Source: Winogradskyella aurantiaca | GTDB lineage: Bacteria; Bacteroidota; Bacteroidia; Flavobacteriales; Flavobacteriaceae | Reading direction: 5' to 3' | Assembly: GCF_003362725.1 (NCBI RefSeq) | Contig: NZ_QKTV01000001.1 | Location: forward strand, 682,001 to 746,000 | DNA length: 64,000 nucleotides | Shown: piece after piece, positions 32,556 to 42,672 of the stretch | Layout of the letters: every line of letters begins with the position of its first letter | Numbering within the stretch: the stretch's first letter is position 1 | Program-made: the position numbers and the translations under genes | The notes under the pieces: generated by a model | Seen by the model: only the letters and a program-made list of their open reading frames with translations | Told to the model about the DNA's origin: nothing | The model's database searches: none

Positions 32556-34706
32556 ATGGCAGTTTTAAATAAAATCAGACAACGTTCTGTTATTCTAATC
32601 CTAGTGATTGCCTTAGCATTGTTTTCATTTGTTATTGGGGATCTTTTTAAAAATTCTGATGCTTTAACTGGTGGTAACCTTGATGTTATTGCTACCGTTA
32701 ATGGTGAAGATATTAAAAGAGATGAGTTCATGTTTAATGTTGAAAACATGCAGCGTCGTATGGGTCCTGGAAGTACCTCGATCCAAACCATGAATAATGT
32801 GTACAATCAGGAACTAAGACGAATCATCCTTAACAGTGAGTACGAAACACTTGGGTTGAGCGTTGAGCGCGATCAAATGCGTGAGCTATTAGAGACTAGT
32901 TTTTCATTTTATCCAGAGTTCCAGAATCAGGATAGCATTTTTGATGTTAACAGATTGAATGCCTTCATATCCAATCTGAAAGAGATTAGCCCAGAAAGAG
33001 CACCATTAGGGACGTTTATGATTAACTATGATGAATGGACTAACAACGAACAAAACCTAGCTAGTAATTCCTTACAAACCACTTACTATAATCTAATTAA
33101 GGCTGGGCTTTCGGCTACCTTAACTGAGGCTAAGGAAGAGTATCTTTCTGAAGCTAAAACTGTGAACCTTCAGTACGTGCAGATTCCATACACAACAATT
33201 CCTGATAGTTTAGTCCAAGTAAGTAAAGAAGACATTAAGGCATATATGCAATTACATGCTGATAAGTACCAGGTAGAGGCATCTAGAGATATAACTTTTG
33301 TTGAATTTAGAGAGGAGGCTTCTGAAGCTGACAGGGCTCAGATTCAAGCAGATTTGATCGCCTTAAAACATGATAAAATAGAATATGTAGAAGCTATTAA
33401 GGCAACTGATACGGTTCTTGGGTTTGATAATACGGATAATATTGAAGCTTTTGTAAATTCTAATTCAGACATCAGATACAACGATAGATTCCTTAGATCT
33501 GCTGATCTGTCAACAACCATTAAGGACACTATTTTTAATGTGCCTGTTAGTGAGTATTATGGGCCATACGAAGAATCTGGATATTACAAGCTAACAAAGA
33601 TTTTGGCTAAGGAAGAAAAGCCAGATTCTGTTAAGGTTAGACATATCTTGATACCTTATATAGGATCTACAAGAGCGTTGCCAACGGTAACCGAAACACC
33701 GGAAGAAGCCAAGGCAAAAGCCGATAGTATATTAAATGTGCTTAAAGGAAACCGTTCTAAGTTTGTAGATCTTCTTGATTTATCCTCTGATTTGGTAACC
33801 AATGAGAATGAAGGTGTATTAGAATTTGCTTATAACTCACCTTTTGCTCCTGAATTTTCAGCGTTTTCGTTTGATAATAAGGTTGGGGACATGGACGTAG
33901 TTGAGACTTCTTTTGGATTCCACGTGATTGAGATCTTAGATCAGATGAGCATCAACTCAGCTATTAAAATGGCCACTGTAGCTACCCAAATAGAACCATC
34001 TGAACAAACCATTGATGATGTGTTTAATTCTGTATCTAAATTTGAAATTGCTCTTGAGAATGGCAATTTTGAAGAATTAGCTACTGAATATGAAAAGAAT
34101 ATTAGAAGAGCAGCTTTTGAAGAGTTAGATGAAAATGTTCCAGGATTAGGAAGTCAGAGACAAGTGGTTAGATGGGCTTTTGATGAAGAAACTGAGTTGG
34201 GTGATACCAAACGTTTTTCAATTTCTGGTGTTGGTTTCATTGTTGCAAAACTTGGAGCTATTAATGACAAAGGTTTGATGAAGGTTGAGAATGCTACAAC
34301 CCCTGTCTTGGCTGAAATCAGAAAAGAGAAGAAAGCTGAATTAATCAAAGAAAAAATTACTGGAACCACGTTAAGTGAGATTGCAAATGGTCAGGGCCAG
34401 TCTGTAAGAAGTGCCTCAGCAGTGTCTTTGAGCAGTACTACCTTATCTGGTGCAGGTGTAGAACCAAAAGTAATTGGTTCGGCATTTGGATTGGCTGAAG
34501 GAGCTATTTCTAAGCCAATTGCTGGAGATAAAGGGATTTATCTAGTTGAGATTACTAAGATAAACGATGCGGACGAATTGGATAACTATGCAGCCATTGC
34601 CAGCAGATTGTCAAACAGCTTAAAGGCAACGGTTAATTCTAAAGTGTATACCGCACTTCAAGAAGCAGCAGAGATTGAAGATAATAGAGCTAAAACAGTA
34701 TACTAG
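32556..34706 (+). CDS. PpiD-like periplasmic peptidylprolyl isomerase/foldase
   Basis: A 716-residue membrane-anchored foldase. One TM helix is near the N-terminus (SVILILVIALALFSFVIGDLF), followed by a SurA_N-type chaperone region at about 40-260 (ATVNGEDIKRDEFMFNVENMQRR). A parvulin domain is at about 355-475 (VKVRHILIPYIGS, FVDLLDLSSDL, GDMDVVETSFGFHVIEILD), and a second helical/parvulin-like part follows. It would help outer membrane proteins fold. The stop codon lies in a hairpin with a GAAA loop, and a terminator follows at 34738-34769. Confidence 0.9.
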   Translation: MAVLNKIRQRSVILILVIALALFSFVIGDLFKNSDALTGGNLDVIATVNGEDIKRDEFMFNVENMQRRMGPGSTSIQTMNNVYNQELRRIILNSEYETLGLSVERDQMRELLETSFSFYPEFQNQDSIFDVNRLNAFISNLKEISPERAPLGTFMINYDEWTNNEQNLASNSLQTTYYNLIKAGLSATLTEAKEEYLSEAKTVNLQYVQIPYTTIPDSLVQVSKEDIKAYMQLHADKYQVEASRDITFVEFREEASEADRAQIQADLIALKHDKIEYVEAIKATDTVLGFDNTDNIEAFVNSNSDIRYNDRFLRSADLSTTIKDTIFNVPVSEYYGPYEESGYYKLTKILAKEEKPDSVKVRHILIPYIGSTRALPTVTETPEEAKAKADSILNVLKGNRSKFVDLLDLSSDLVTNENEGVLEFAYNSPFAPEFSAFSFDNKVGDMDVVETSFGFHVIEILDQMSINSAIKMATVATQIEPSEQTIDDVFNSVSKFEIALENGNFEELATEYEKNIRRAAFEELDENVPGLGSQRQVVRWAFDEETELGDTKRFSISGVGFIVAKLGAINDKGLMKVENATTPVLAEIRKEKKAELIKEKITGTTLSEIANGQGQSVRSASAVSLSSTTLSGAGVEPKVIGSAFGLAEGAISKPIAGDKGIYLVEITKINDADELDNYAAIASRLSNSLKATVNSKVYTALQEAAEIEDNRAKTVY

Positions 34707-34718
34707 GAAACTAGTATA
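34699..34718 (+). other. GNRA-type hairpin overlapping the ppiD-like stop codon
   Basis: TATACTAG, GAAA, CTAGTATA forms a perfect 8-bp stem closed by a GNRA tetraloop, with the TAG stop within the left arm. There is no T run after it, so it is not a terminator by itself. It may protect the 3' end of the mRNA. Confidence 0.5.
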
Positions 34719-34737
34719 ACTTAACATAAATTAAAAT

Positions 34738-34769
34738 CACCCTGTCTTTAATAGATGGGGTGTTTTTTT
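34738..34769 (+). terminator. Intrinsic terminator of the coaX-to-ppiD block
   Basis: CACCCTGTCT, 5-nt loop, AGATGGGGTG (10-bp stem with two G-T pairs), then seven T. The T run touches the stop of the convergent GHMP kinase gene. Confidence 0.85.
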
Positions 34770-35673
34770 ATAATATCATTTCTTTAAATGGGATAACGAT
34801 ATGATACCCTCTTTCATCGAAGTAGGAGGTGGGGTCTGTTTGAGAACTGACCAAAATAAAGTCACCACCCCAGGCACCTAGATTCTTGAGTGAACCATTA
34901 AAATCCCTAAATAGTCCTGATACCGGCTCTTGACCTATAAGCCGACTAATAATTTGGTTATGATTTTTTATAAGCCTCTCAAACTCAGTTAAGGAATTAC
35001 TATCGAGAAGGGCTCTAGTTATACTACTCAATTCGTCGATGGTATTTGAGTTGGATTGCTGTCTTGCTTTATAATCGGCAATTCCTGTTCTGCTATTCTG
35101 TTTTTGATTGAGATATACAAAGTATAACTGCTCAGTAAACGGCCAGTTGAGTTGAGTGGCTTGCACCTCTATTCCGTTAGGATTCAACTTATACAGAATA
35201 GGGTTATCGTTCTGTGCACAAGCAATATCGTAACCGCTACCACCGAAGGTTGTATCTAAGAGTGCAAAGGCATCTACTTGAAGCCAATTGGCAATATTAT
35301 TAATCAAGGTCGAACTTGTTCCTAGACCCCACTGTCTGTCAAACTCTAAATGCGTTTCAACCTTGCAACCACCTAAATCTAGTTTTGATTTTGAAAGCTT
35401 ATTAGCCGCTTCAAAGATATTCTTAAGCCGTTCTGCAATGGCTGAATCTGATGTTTTTGTAAGCGATAAATTATCATCTGAGACCTTGAATTCAGTTTCA
35501 AACCAGACGTTGTTATTGTGATTAAAACTTTTCCATTTCAGAGTGTTGGACTCAATAGCTGTTACCTCAAGAGATTGCCCAGGTTTGGTAGGTATGGCTA
35601 GTGCTAATGCCCCGTCCAGAACCGCATACTCAGAAGTTAGCAATAATTTACCATGACTGTAAAACTCAGGCAT
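34768..35673 (-). CDS. GYDIA-family GHMP kinase (mevalonate pathway)
   Basis: A 301-residue GHMP-superfamily kinase. It has the start FYSHGKLLLTSEYAVLDGALALAIPT (mevalonate-kinase-like), the P-loop-type WGLGTSSTLINNIA at about residue 115-128, and the family-defining GSGYDIACAQ near 145. The C-terminal motif is LGAWGGDFILVSS. These kinases are restricted to Bacteroidota and replace one of the standard mevalonate-pathway kinases; the exact phosphorylation step is not certain. It overlaps the HMG-CoA reductase gene by 8 nt. Confidence 0.9.
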   Translation of the reverse strand: MPEFYSHGKLLLTSEYAVLDGALALAIPTKPGQSLEVTAIESNTLKWKSFNHNNNVWFETEFKVSDDNLSLTKTSDSAIAERLKNIFEAANKLSKSKLDLGGCKVETHLEFDRQWGLGTSSTLINNIANWLQVDAFALLDTTFGGSGYDIACAQNDNPILYKLNPNGIEVQATQLNWPFTEQLYFVYLNQKQNSRTGIADYKARQQSNSNTIDELSSITRALLDSNSLTEFERLIKNHNQIISRLIGQEPVSGLFRDFNGSLKNLGAWGGDFILVSSQTDPTSYFDERGYHIVIPFKEMIL

Positions 35674-37009
35674 TACGTAGTATGTTTAGTTGGGTCACCA
35701 CTTCACTGTGAGAAACAACGTTGCTCTTAAAATAGTCTACAAGTGTTCTTTTTTCATCTTCCGTGGCCTCAAATTGATTGAGGATGTTGAGAAGATGCAT
35801 CTTCATATGACCTTGTTGAATACCAGTAGTTGTAAGTGATTTTAGGGCTGCAAAATTCTGTGCCAGTCCGGCAACAGCAACTATTTGCATCAAATCTTTG
35901 GCAGACGGGTCTTTAAGCATATGCATGCAAAATTTGACCAAGGGATGCAGTTTTGTCAAGCCTCCAACCGTACCTAGCGCTAAGGGGATTTCAATCCAAA
36001 ATTTAAAGGTATTGCCATCAATGGAGCAGTGGGTTAAACTGGAATAGGATCCATCCTTGCTAGCGTAGGCATGAACCCCCGCCTCAATAGCTCTAAAATC
36101 GTTTCCGGTAGCAATTACAACTGCGTCAATGCCATTCATGATACCTTTATTATGCGTCACTGCTCTAAAGGTTTCACTTTTAGCTATGTCAACAGCGCGC
36201 TTAAAGTTTTTAGCAAACAATTGCGGATCTTTAATGTCCTTACTCTGCAATTCATTAACAGGGCAGGACACCTCCGCTTTAACTATACAGTTAGGTACAT
36301 AGTTGGATAGGATGCTCATGACCACGTCCATACCTTCAAGAGAACTCTTCTCTCCATTATAATTAGCTACTTCATCTTTAAAAGTGGTGGCAAATTGTTC
36401 AAGGCAGGAGTTGATAAAGTTGGCACCCATGGCATCAAGCGTCTCAAAAGTGGCATGGAGCTGGTAATAGTTCTCCAGTTCAACTGTTTTATCACGAAGT
36501 TCAATATCAAGAATACCTCCGCCTCGAGCCTCCATATTTTTGGTAATTGAAGCGCTATCAGAGATTAGACGAGGCTTTACCCAATTAAAATAATCCTTTA
36601 ATTCCTGGGTCTCCCCTTGAAATACAAAATGGACCTGGCCAATTTTTTCCGTTGAAACCACGGTTGTTTTAAACCCACCGCGTTCCAACCAGAATTTCGC
36701 CGATTTACTCGCCGCTGCTACAACTGAACTTTCTTCAATGGCCATAGGGATGGTATACATCCTATCATTGATTAAGAAATTTGGCGCAACACCCAGTGGT
36801 AAATAGAAGTTGGTTATGGTGTTTTCTATAAATTCATCATGTAGTTTTTGAAGCTTTTTATCCGTATTCCAGTAATTGGTAATCAGCTCTTTGGCTTCTT
36901 TTTGGTCTGTAAAATACTGGTCCAAGATCCAGTTAATTTTTTCAGTTTTGGTAAGTTTAGAAAATCCTGAGATAGGGGATTCCATAGGCGATTTTACTTT
37001 AAGAGGCAA
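35666..37009 (-). CDS. mvaA: Hydroxymethylglutaryl-CoA reductase (class II)
   Basis: A 447-residue HMG-CoA reductase. Key blocks are PMAIEESSVVAAASKSAKFW (catalytic Glu), MEARGGGILDI, DAMGANFINS, HNKGIMNGIDAVVIATGNDFRAIEAGVHAYAS (catalytic Lys and Asp), and LALGTVGGLTKLHPLVKFC. The catalytic His near the end lies in VSHSEVV. Class II enzymes run in either direction; with a GHMP kinase overlapping downstream, an anabolic role in isoprenoid synthesis is likely. Length agrees with the family (about 430). Confidence 0.93.
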   Translation of the reverse strand: MPLKVKSPMESPISGFSKLTKTEKINWILDQYFTDQKEAKELITNYWNTDKKLQKLHDEFIENTITNFYLPLGVAPNFLINDRMYTIPMAIEESSVVAAASKSAKFWLERGGFKTTVVSTEKIGQVHFVFQGETQELKDYFNWVKPRLISDSASITKNMEARGGGILDIELRDKTVELENYYQLHATFETLDAMGANFINSCLEQFATTFKDEVANYNGEKSSLEGMDVVMSILSNYVPNCIVKAEVSCPVNELQSKDIKDPQLFAKNFKRAVDIAKSETFRAVTHNKGIMNGIDAVVIATGNDFRAIEAGVHAYASKDGSYSSLTHCSIDGNTFKFWIEIPLALGTVGGLTKLHPLVKFCMHMLKDPSAKDLMQIVAVAGLAQNFAALKSLTTTGIQQGHMKMHLLNILNQFEATEDEKRTLVDYFKSNVVSHSEVVTQLNILRNA

Positions 37010-37132
37010 AGATAAGATTAATGCAAAGAACAGGCTTCAACTCCTCTAATCTAATACGTATAATCTGTTAATATTAAAGGAAAATTGCATAATTTTTAGT
37101 AAACTTGGCAGGATTTATCAAAAACTCATTTC

Positions 37133-39364
37133 ATGACTTTAAAACGAGTGTTAGCCTTCTCAGGCTTTCTTTTTATTACCCTACTTTCAGCTCAGCAAAA
37201 AAACATCACATTAGAAGACATTTGGGGCGGCGCCTTTAGAACCGAAGGTATGCAGTCATTGCATTCCATGGAAAATGGACAGCAGTATTCTGTTCTTAAT
37301 TTCGATAGAGCTACCCGGACTTCTTCAATAGATATTTACGATTATAAAACACTTGAAAAAGTAAATACTTTGTTGTCGTCAAGTGATCTTGAAGGTATTA
37401 GCTATTTTATGAACTATACCTTCAGTGATGACGAATCGAAAGTGATTTTAACCACTAAGTCCGAGTCTATTTTCAGAAGGTCATCCTTGGGCGAATATTA
37501 CATCTACGATTTCAGCTCTAAGCAGCTTTCCAAACTATCTGAGGATATGGTGCAGGAACCAACGTTTTCACCAGATGCTACCAAAGTAGCTTACGGTTTT
37601 GAGAATAACCTGTATGTAAAAGATCTGACCTCTGGGGAGGTAACTCAATTAACCACCGATGGAAAAAAGAACTCCATCATTAATGGTATTACGGATTGGG
37701 TTTATGAAGAAGAATTTAGTTTTGTTCGGGCTTTTGATTGGAATAGTGACAGTAATAAAATTGCGTTTATCAGATTTGATGAATCTGAGGTTCCAGAATT
37801 CTCAATGGATGTTTATGGTCAGCAGTTGTATCAGACACAACAAGTTTTTAAGTATCCTAAAGCGGGTGAGGCCAATTCTAAGGTGTCCCTGCATTTGTAT
37901 GACCTCGAATCTAATAAGCTAAGCGAGTTAAACGTTGGTAAGACCTATAATGACTTTTACATACCTCGTATTAAATGGACCAACGAGGCTGATGTTTTAA
38001 GTACTCAGTACATGAATCGTCATCAAAATGAATTGGACCTTTGGTTCATTAATACCAGTGACAATAGTTCCAAAAATGTACTGGCCGAAACCGACAAAGC
38101 CTATGTGGATGTTACCTTTGATTTAACCTTTTTAAAGGATAATAGCTTTATATGGACTAGCGAGAAAGATGGATTTAACCATATATACCATTACAATTCC
38201 AATGGAAAACTGATCAATCAGGTGACAAAGGGACCTTGGGAGGTGACTAGTTATTACGGTTTTGACGAGGATAACAAAACAGTATTCTATCAATCTACAG
38301 AGGACGGTTCCATCAACAGATCCGTTTACAGTATCAAAATTAATGGCAAGAAAAAGACCAAACTTACTAAAACCGTTGGTACCAACTACGCTTCGTTTAG
38401 TGCCGATTACAGCTACTTTATAAACAATTTCTCAAGTGCCACGTCCCCTCCAGAATACACTTTAAACAGTGCTAAGGATGGTAACGTCATTAAAAGCATT
38501 GTTGATAATGATGCTTTAGCCAATAAAGTGGCAGAATTCAAAACATCAAAAAAGGAATTCAGTATCATTAATGTTAATGGGAACGATCTTAATATGTGGA
38601 TGATCAAGCCAGCTGACTTTGATGCCAATAAGGAATACCCGCTGTTCATGTATCAATATTCAGGTCCAGGATCTCAGTCGGTTGCTAATCGCTGGAACGG
38701 TACCAATGATTACTGGTATCAAATGCTGGCCCAACAAGGATATATCGTTGTGTGTGTGGATGGTCGTGGAACCGGTTTTAAAGGTGCTGAGTTTAAAAAA
38801 GTAACTCAAAATGAATTGGGTAAATACGAAGTGGAAGATCAGATTGCCGCAGCAAAACAACTTGGTGAGTTGCCGTATATAGACGAGACCCGCATCGGTA
38901 TCTGGGGTTGGAGCTATGGTGGTTTTATGAGTAGTAATGCACTATTTAAAGGAAATGATACTTTTAAAATGGCCATTGCAGTAGCACCCGTAACCAGCTG
39001 GAGATTTTACGATACTATTTATACCGAACGTTACATGACCACTCCTCAGGAAAATCCAAGCGGTTATGATGAAAACTCACCTATAAACCATGTTGACAAA
39101 TTAAAAGGGGACTTCCTTTTAGTACATGGTTCTGGCGATGACAATGTTCATTTACAAAATACGATGCGAATGGTTGAAGCTCTCATTCAAGCTGATAAGC
39201 AGTTTGAGTGGATGGTTTATCCGGATAAAAACCATGGTATTTATGGTGGCAACACTAGGTTGCACTTGTATAAGAAAATGACCAATTTTATTGAGGACAC
39301 CCTTGGCGATAAGATTGAAAGAGCTGAGGAACCCTCAACGCCTAACTCTCAAATTAAAGGATAA
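37133..39364 (+). CDS. Dipeptidyl peptidase IV-like S9 family serine peptidase
   Basis: A 743-residue exported peptidase with a signal peptide of about 20 residues (FITLLSAQ). An N-terminal DPP IV beta-propeller spans about 60-500; its active-site Glu-Glu pair is visible in WVYEEEFSFVRAFDWN. The C-terminal alpha/beta-hydrolase domain has IGIWGWSYGGFMSSNAL (catalytic Ser in GWSYGG), LLVHGSGDDNVHLQNT (Asp) and PDKNHGIYGG (His). It removes Xaa-Pro dipeptides. The two POT peptide transporters downstream on the same strand fit a peptide-use module. Confidence 0.93.
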   Translation: MTLKRVLAFSGFLFITLLSAQQKNITLEDIWGGAFRTEGMQSLHSMENGQQYSVLNFDRATRTSSIDIYDYKTLEKVNTLLSSSDLEGISYFMNYTFSDDESKVILTTKSESIFRRSSLGEYYIYDFSSKQLSKLSEDMVQEPTFSPDATKVAYGFENNLYVKDLTSGEVTQLTTDGKKNSIINGITDWVYEEEFSFVRAFDWNSDSNKIAFIRFDESEVPEFSMDVYGQQLYQTQQVFKYPKAGEANSKVSLHLYDLESNKLSELNVGKTYNDFYIPRIKWTNEADVLSTQYMNRHQNELDLWFINTSDNSSKNVLAETDKAYVDVTFDLTFLKDNSFIWTSEKDGFNHIYHYNSNGKLINQVTKGPWEVTSYYGFDEDNKTVFYQSTEDGSINRSVYSIKINGKKKTKLTKTVGTNYASFSADYSYFINNFSSATSPPEYTLNSAKDGNVIKSIVDNDALANKVAEFKTSKKEFSIINVNGNDLNMWMIKPADFDANKEYPLFMYQYSGPGSQSVANRWNGTNDYWYQMLAQQGYIVVCVDGRGTGFKGAEFKKVTQNELGKYEVEDQIAAAKQLGELPYIDETRIGIWGWSYGGFMSSNALFKGNDTFKMAIAVAPVTSWRFYDTIYTERYMTTPQENPSGYDENSPINHVDKLKGDFLLVHGSGDDNVHLQNTMRMVEALIQADKQFEWMVYPDKNHGIYGGNTRLHLYKKMTNFIEDTLGDKIERAEEPSTPNSQIKG

Positions 39365-39388
39365 CTAACTAAATAACTCAAAATAATT

Positions 39389-40780
39389 ATGTCGACAACA
39401 GTCAAATTACCACACCAAAAAGAACTTTTTGGGCATCCAGTAGGATTATATGTTTTATTCTTCACAGAAATGTGGGAGCGTTTTTCCTACTATGGTATGC
39501 GTGCCATTTTAGTACTGTATTTAGTAGCGCAAACTACCTCAGACAATGCAGGTCTTGGATGGACCAATGGTGAAGCATTAGCCCTTTATGGATGGTACAC
39601 TATGCTTGTTTACGTGGCATCTATACCAGGTGGTTGGATTGCTGATAAGTTCTTAGGACAAAAGAAATCCGTACTGTATGGTGGTATTTTACTAGTTGCT
39701 GGACACAGTATTTTAGCCGTTGAAGAGCTTTGGGCTTTTTATACAGGTCTGGGGTTAATCATTGCTGGTGTTGGAATGCTGAAACCAAATATTTCAACAA
39801 TGGTTGGTGGCTTATACAAGCAAGGAGATATTAGAAGAGATAAAGGCTTTACCATATTTTATATTGGAATTAACCTAGGTGCCTTCTTATCCAGTTTAAT
39901 CGTAGGATATGTTGGGGAAGTTCATGGTTGGCATTATGGATTTGGTTTAGCAGGAATTGGAATGGCTGCTGGTTTAATTCAATACCTGGCGGGACAAAAG
40001 TATTTGAAGCAAGTTGGAAATTTCCTAGGTGCTTCTGAGAATAAGCAAGAGAAAGAAGCTATGAAAAAGCCCCTTACTAAAATTGAAAAGGATAGGGTCA
40101 TTGTACTCTTCATCTCATTTTTATTAGTGATTGTTTTCTGGGGTGCCTTTGAGCAAGCAGGTGGATTAATGAATATCTATGCTTCCGAAAAAACAAACAG
40201 AATGCTTATGGGGTGGGAGGTTCCCGCTTCTTGGTTCCAGTCGTTAAACGCTATGTTTATCATTTTCCTTGGAACGTCAGTAGCAGCTTATTGGGCGAGC
40301 CGCAAACTTAAGGGTAAAACATCAACCTCGCTTTTTAAGATGATTATTGGACTTATCATTATGGGTACTGGCTTCTTTTTTATGACAGCTGCCGCTGGTC
40401 AATATGAATCTAATGGTGCTTCAGCTATGTACTGGTTGGTATTAGCATATTTATTCCACACTGTGGGTGAATTATGTATCTCACCGGTAGCCTTATCTTA
40501 TATCACTAAATTGGCACCACTTAAGTATTCGTCTTTAATGATGGGGGTGTATTTTGCAATGACTGGTTTTGGAAATAAGTTGGCTGGTCTACTAGGAGAG
40601 GCTTCTGAACAACTTGGGGAGTTTACCATATTTACAGGAATCGCCGTTTTCTGTGTGACCTTTGGATTCCTTGTATTGCTCTTTAGAAAGAAACTGGAGA
40701 CACTTACGCATGGTGCGGAAGACAAGGAACGAGACATGACCAATGAGGAGGCTGAAGGTTTTGAGCTTGCTGATGGCTAG
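39389..40780 (+). CDS. POT-family proton-dependent oligopeptide transporter
   Basis: A 463-residue, twelve-plus-TM MFS protein. The PTR signatures are FFTEMWERFSYYGMRAILVLYL (ExxERF proton-coupling motif, about residues 26-47), then GGWIADKFLGQKKSVLYGG and FTIFYIGINLGAFLSSLI. The later motif is AYLFHTVGELCISPVALSYIT. It imports di- and tripeptides, likely supplied by the DPP IV-like enzyme encoded 24 nt upstream. A second POT gene follows after 43 nt. Confidence 0.93.
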   Translation: MSTTVKLPHQKELFGHPVGLYVLFFTEMWERFSYYGMRAILVLYLVAQTTSDNAGLGWTNGEALALYGWYTMLVYVASIPGGWIADKFLGQKKSVLYGGILLVAGHSILAVEELWAFYTGLGLIIAGVGMLKPNISTMVGGLYKQGDIRRDKGFTIFYIGINLGAFLSSLIVGYVGEVHGWHYGFGLAGIGMAAGLIQYLAGQKYLKQVGNFLGASENKQEKEAMKKPLTKIEKDRVIVLFISFLLVIVFWGAFEQAGGLMNIYASEKTNRMLMGWEVPASWFQSLNAMFIIFLGTSVAAYWASRKLKGKTSTSLFKMIIGLIIMGTGFFFMTAAAGQYESNGASAMYWLVLAYLFHTVGELCISPVALSYITKLAPLKYSSLMMGVYFAMTGFGNKLAGLLGEASEQLGEFTIFTGIAVFCVTFGFLVLLFRKKLETLTHGAEDKERDMTNEEAEGFELADG

Positions 40781-40823
40781 GATTTTATCAATCCTTAAAT
40801 AAGTCTAACTAACTAATCAACAT

Positions 40824-42587
40824 ATGAATACTTCAACAGAGAATTTCTTTGAGAATAAGGTATTAGGCCATCCTGCGGGGTTGTTTGTACTATTTTTTAC
40901 TGAAATGTGGGAACGCTTTTCCTATTATGGGATGCGCGCCATTTTGGTCATTTTTTTAACTGGTGCTTTAATTGGCGATAACCCGGGCTGGGGTTGGGAT
41001 ACACCTGCAGCACTGTCACTTTTAGGAACCTATGCTTTATTTGTTTACTTAACACCTTTGTTAGGTGGGTGGTTAGCAGATAACAAAATAGGTTATCGAA
41101 TGGCCGTGGTCATTGGTGCTTTATTAATGACCTTAGGTCATGCCTCCATGGCGGTTGAAACACCAACCTCATTATATATAGGTATCACCCTTTTAATTGT
41201 TGGTAACGGGTTTTTTAAACCCAATATGACCTCCATTATCTCCAAAATGTACGAAGGGCACGATGATAAGAAAGACGGTGCCTATAACATCTTCTATATG
41301 GGGGTTAATGCTGGTGCTTTCATTGGAATAATGTTGTGTGGTTGGGTTGGTGAAAAAATTGGCTGGAGCTATGGCTTTGGTTTGGCTGGTATATTTATGC
41401 TTTTAGGGATGTTGCAATTTTATTTTGCGCAGCCACTTTTTGGTGATATAGGCAGTAAACCCGAACCAAAGAGGGCTGAAGCCGTTAAAGATTCTTCCGA
41501 AGAATCGTCAAAAGTTACGGAGGTATTAAACCCGTTTACAACTATAGATTATGTGTTGATGGGTGTATTCATTGTATCGGCACTGATCTTTATTTTTAAT
41601 GATCCGCTGAGTAAGATTGGGGATATTCAGGCTTTGAATTTCACGGTTGCGGGAATCGGTGAATCTCTATTCTTTGCGTTACTAGCAGCTATCACCTTTA
41701 TTCTATTACTCATTGTTAGAATACCGCGCTACACAAGAATCGAAAGAGACCGAATGATAGCCTTTGCTATTTTCTGTCTTTTCACGGTGTTCTTCTGGGC
41801 TGCCTTTGAACAGGCTGCGGGATCCTTACCACTTTATACCAGAGATTTTACCAATAGACTTCTGGAAGGCGGAGCGGCAATGACCTTTAAGATTGTTGAT
41901 CTATTGGTAACGGTAGTACCACTAGGGATCATTACCTATGTGTTATGGAGTTTATTTAGAAAGACCTTTAACCGAATAGGATTATCGAATATAATTCTCG
42001 GATTCAGCTTTGTAATAGTTTGGGCCATTGTTGGGTATAAATTGTATACTGAATTCCAAACTGAGAATTCTGAGGTCCCGGTGACATGGTTTGCAATTTT
42101 GAACTCACTTTACATCATTATGTTTGCTCCGTTGTTTACCAAATGGTGGGACAGCAGATACAACCCACCGGCATCGGTGAAGTATTTTCTTGGCTTATTC
42201 CTTTTAGGTATCGGTTTTGCCTTCTTAGCCTTTGGTGCGAGAAACGTACCCTCTGGAGCGGAAAGCGCTAGCTTAAGTATGGCTTGGCTCGTGTTTGCGT
42301 ATTTGTTCCATACACTTGGGGAGTTGTGTTTGTCTCCAATGGGATTGTCCTATTTGAGTAAGTTGATTCCAGCTAGAATGATCGCCTTTATGTTTGGAGT
42401 TTATTATCTAGCTATAGCTATTGGTAACAAATTAGCACATTATGTTGGTGGTGATATTGAGCAAATAACAAAGGATTATAGCTTATCTACATTCTTTTTG
42501 ATTTTCACCATAGTGCCTATTGCTTTAGGTCTGGTTTCCTTAGTGTTACATCCGCTTTTAAAGCGTTTAATGCACGGAATCCGCTAA
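40824..42587 (+). CDS. POT-family oligopeptide transporter (second copy, longer)
   Basis: A 587-residue paralogue of the upstream transporter with the same start motif (FFTEMWERFSYYGMRAILVIFL) and FNIFYMGVNAG-type second motif (YNIFYMGVNAGAFIGI), plus AYLFHTLGELCLSPMGLSYLSK near the end. It has about 120 extra residues in the middle (about 205-300 and 360-410), including a charged loop (EPKRAEAVKDSSEESSKVTE) and additional TM helices, as in 14-TM POTs. The tandem pair probably differs in peptide preference. Confidence 0.93.
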   Translation: MNTSTENFFENKVLGHPAGLFVLFFTEMWERFSYYGMRAILVIFLTGALIGDNPGWGWDTPAALSLLGTYALFVYLTPLLGGWLADNKIGYRMAVVIGALLMTLGHASMAVETPTSLYIGITLLIVGNGFFKPNMTSIISKMYEGHDDKKDGAYNIFYMGVNAGAFIGIMLCGWVGEKIGWSYGFGLAGIFMLLGMLQFYFAQPLFGDIGSKPEPKRAEAVKDSSEESSKVTEVLNPFTTIDYVLMGVFIVSALIFIFNDPLSKIGDIQALNFTVAGIGESLFFALLAAITFILLLIVRIPRYTRIERDRMIAFAIFCLFTVFFWAAFEQAAGSLPLYTRDFTNRLLEGGAAMTFKIVDLLVTVVPLGIITYVLWSLFRKTFNRIGLSNIILGFSFVIVWAIVGYKLYTEFQTENSEVPVTWFAILNSLYIIMFAPLFTKWWDSRYNPPASVKYFLGLFLLGIGFAFLAFGARNVPSGAESASLSMAWLVFAYLFHTLGELCLSPMGLSYLSKLIPARMIAFMFGVYYLAIAIGNKLAHYVGGDIEQITKDYSLSTFFLIFTIVPIALGLVSLVLHPLLKRLMHGIR

Positions 42588-42639
42588 TAAAATTTTGTTA
42601 TAATTGGCTCTATTTCTTAGATTTAGAAGGGTTTATTTG

Positions 42640-42647
42640 TAAGTTTG
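42640..42647 (+). promoter_or_regulatory. Putative -7 element of the thioredoxin-like gene
   Basis: TAAGTTTG fits TAnnTTTG, 25 nt before the ATG at 42673. No TTG is seen at the ideal upstream distance, so the call is tentative. Confidence 0.4.
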
Positions 42648-42672
42648 ACACAGATTCACCCACAAATCGAAC

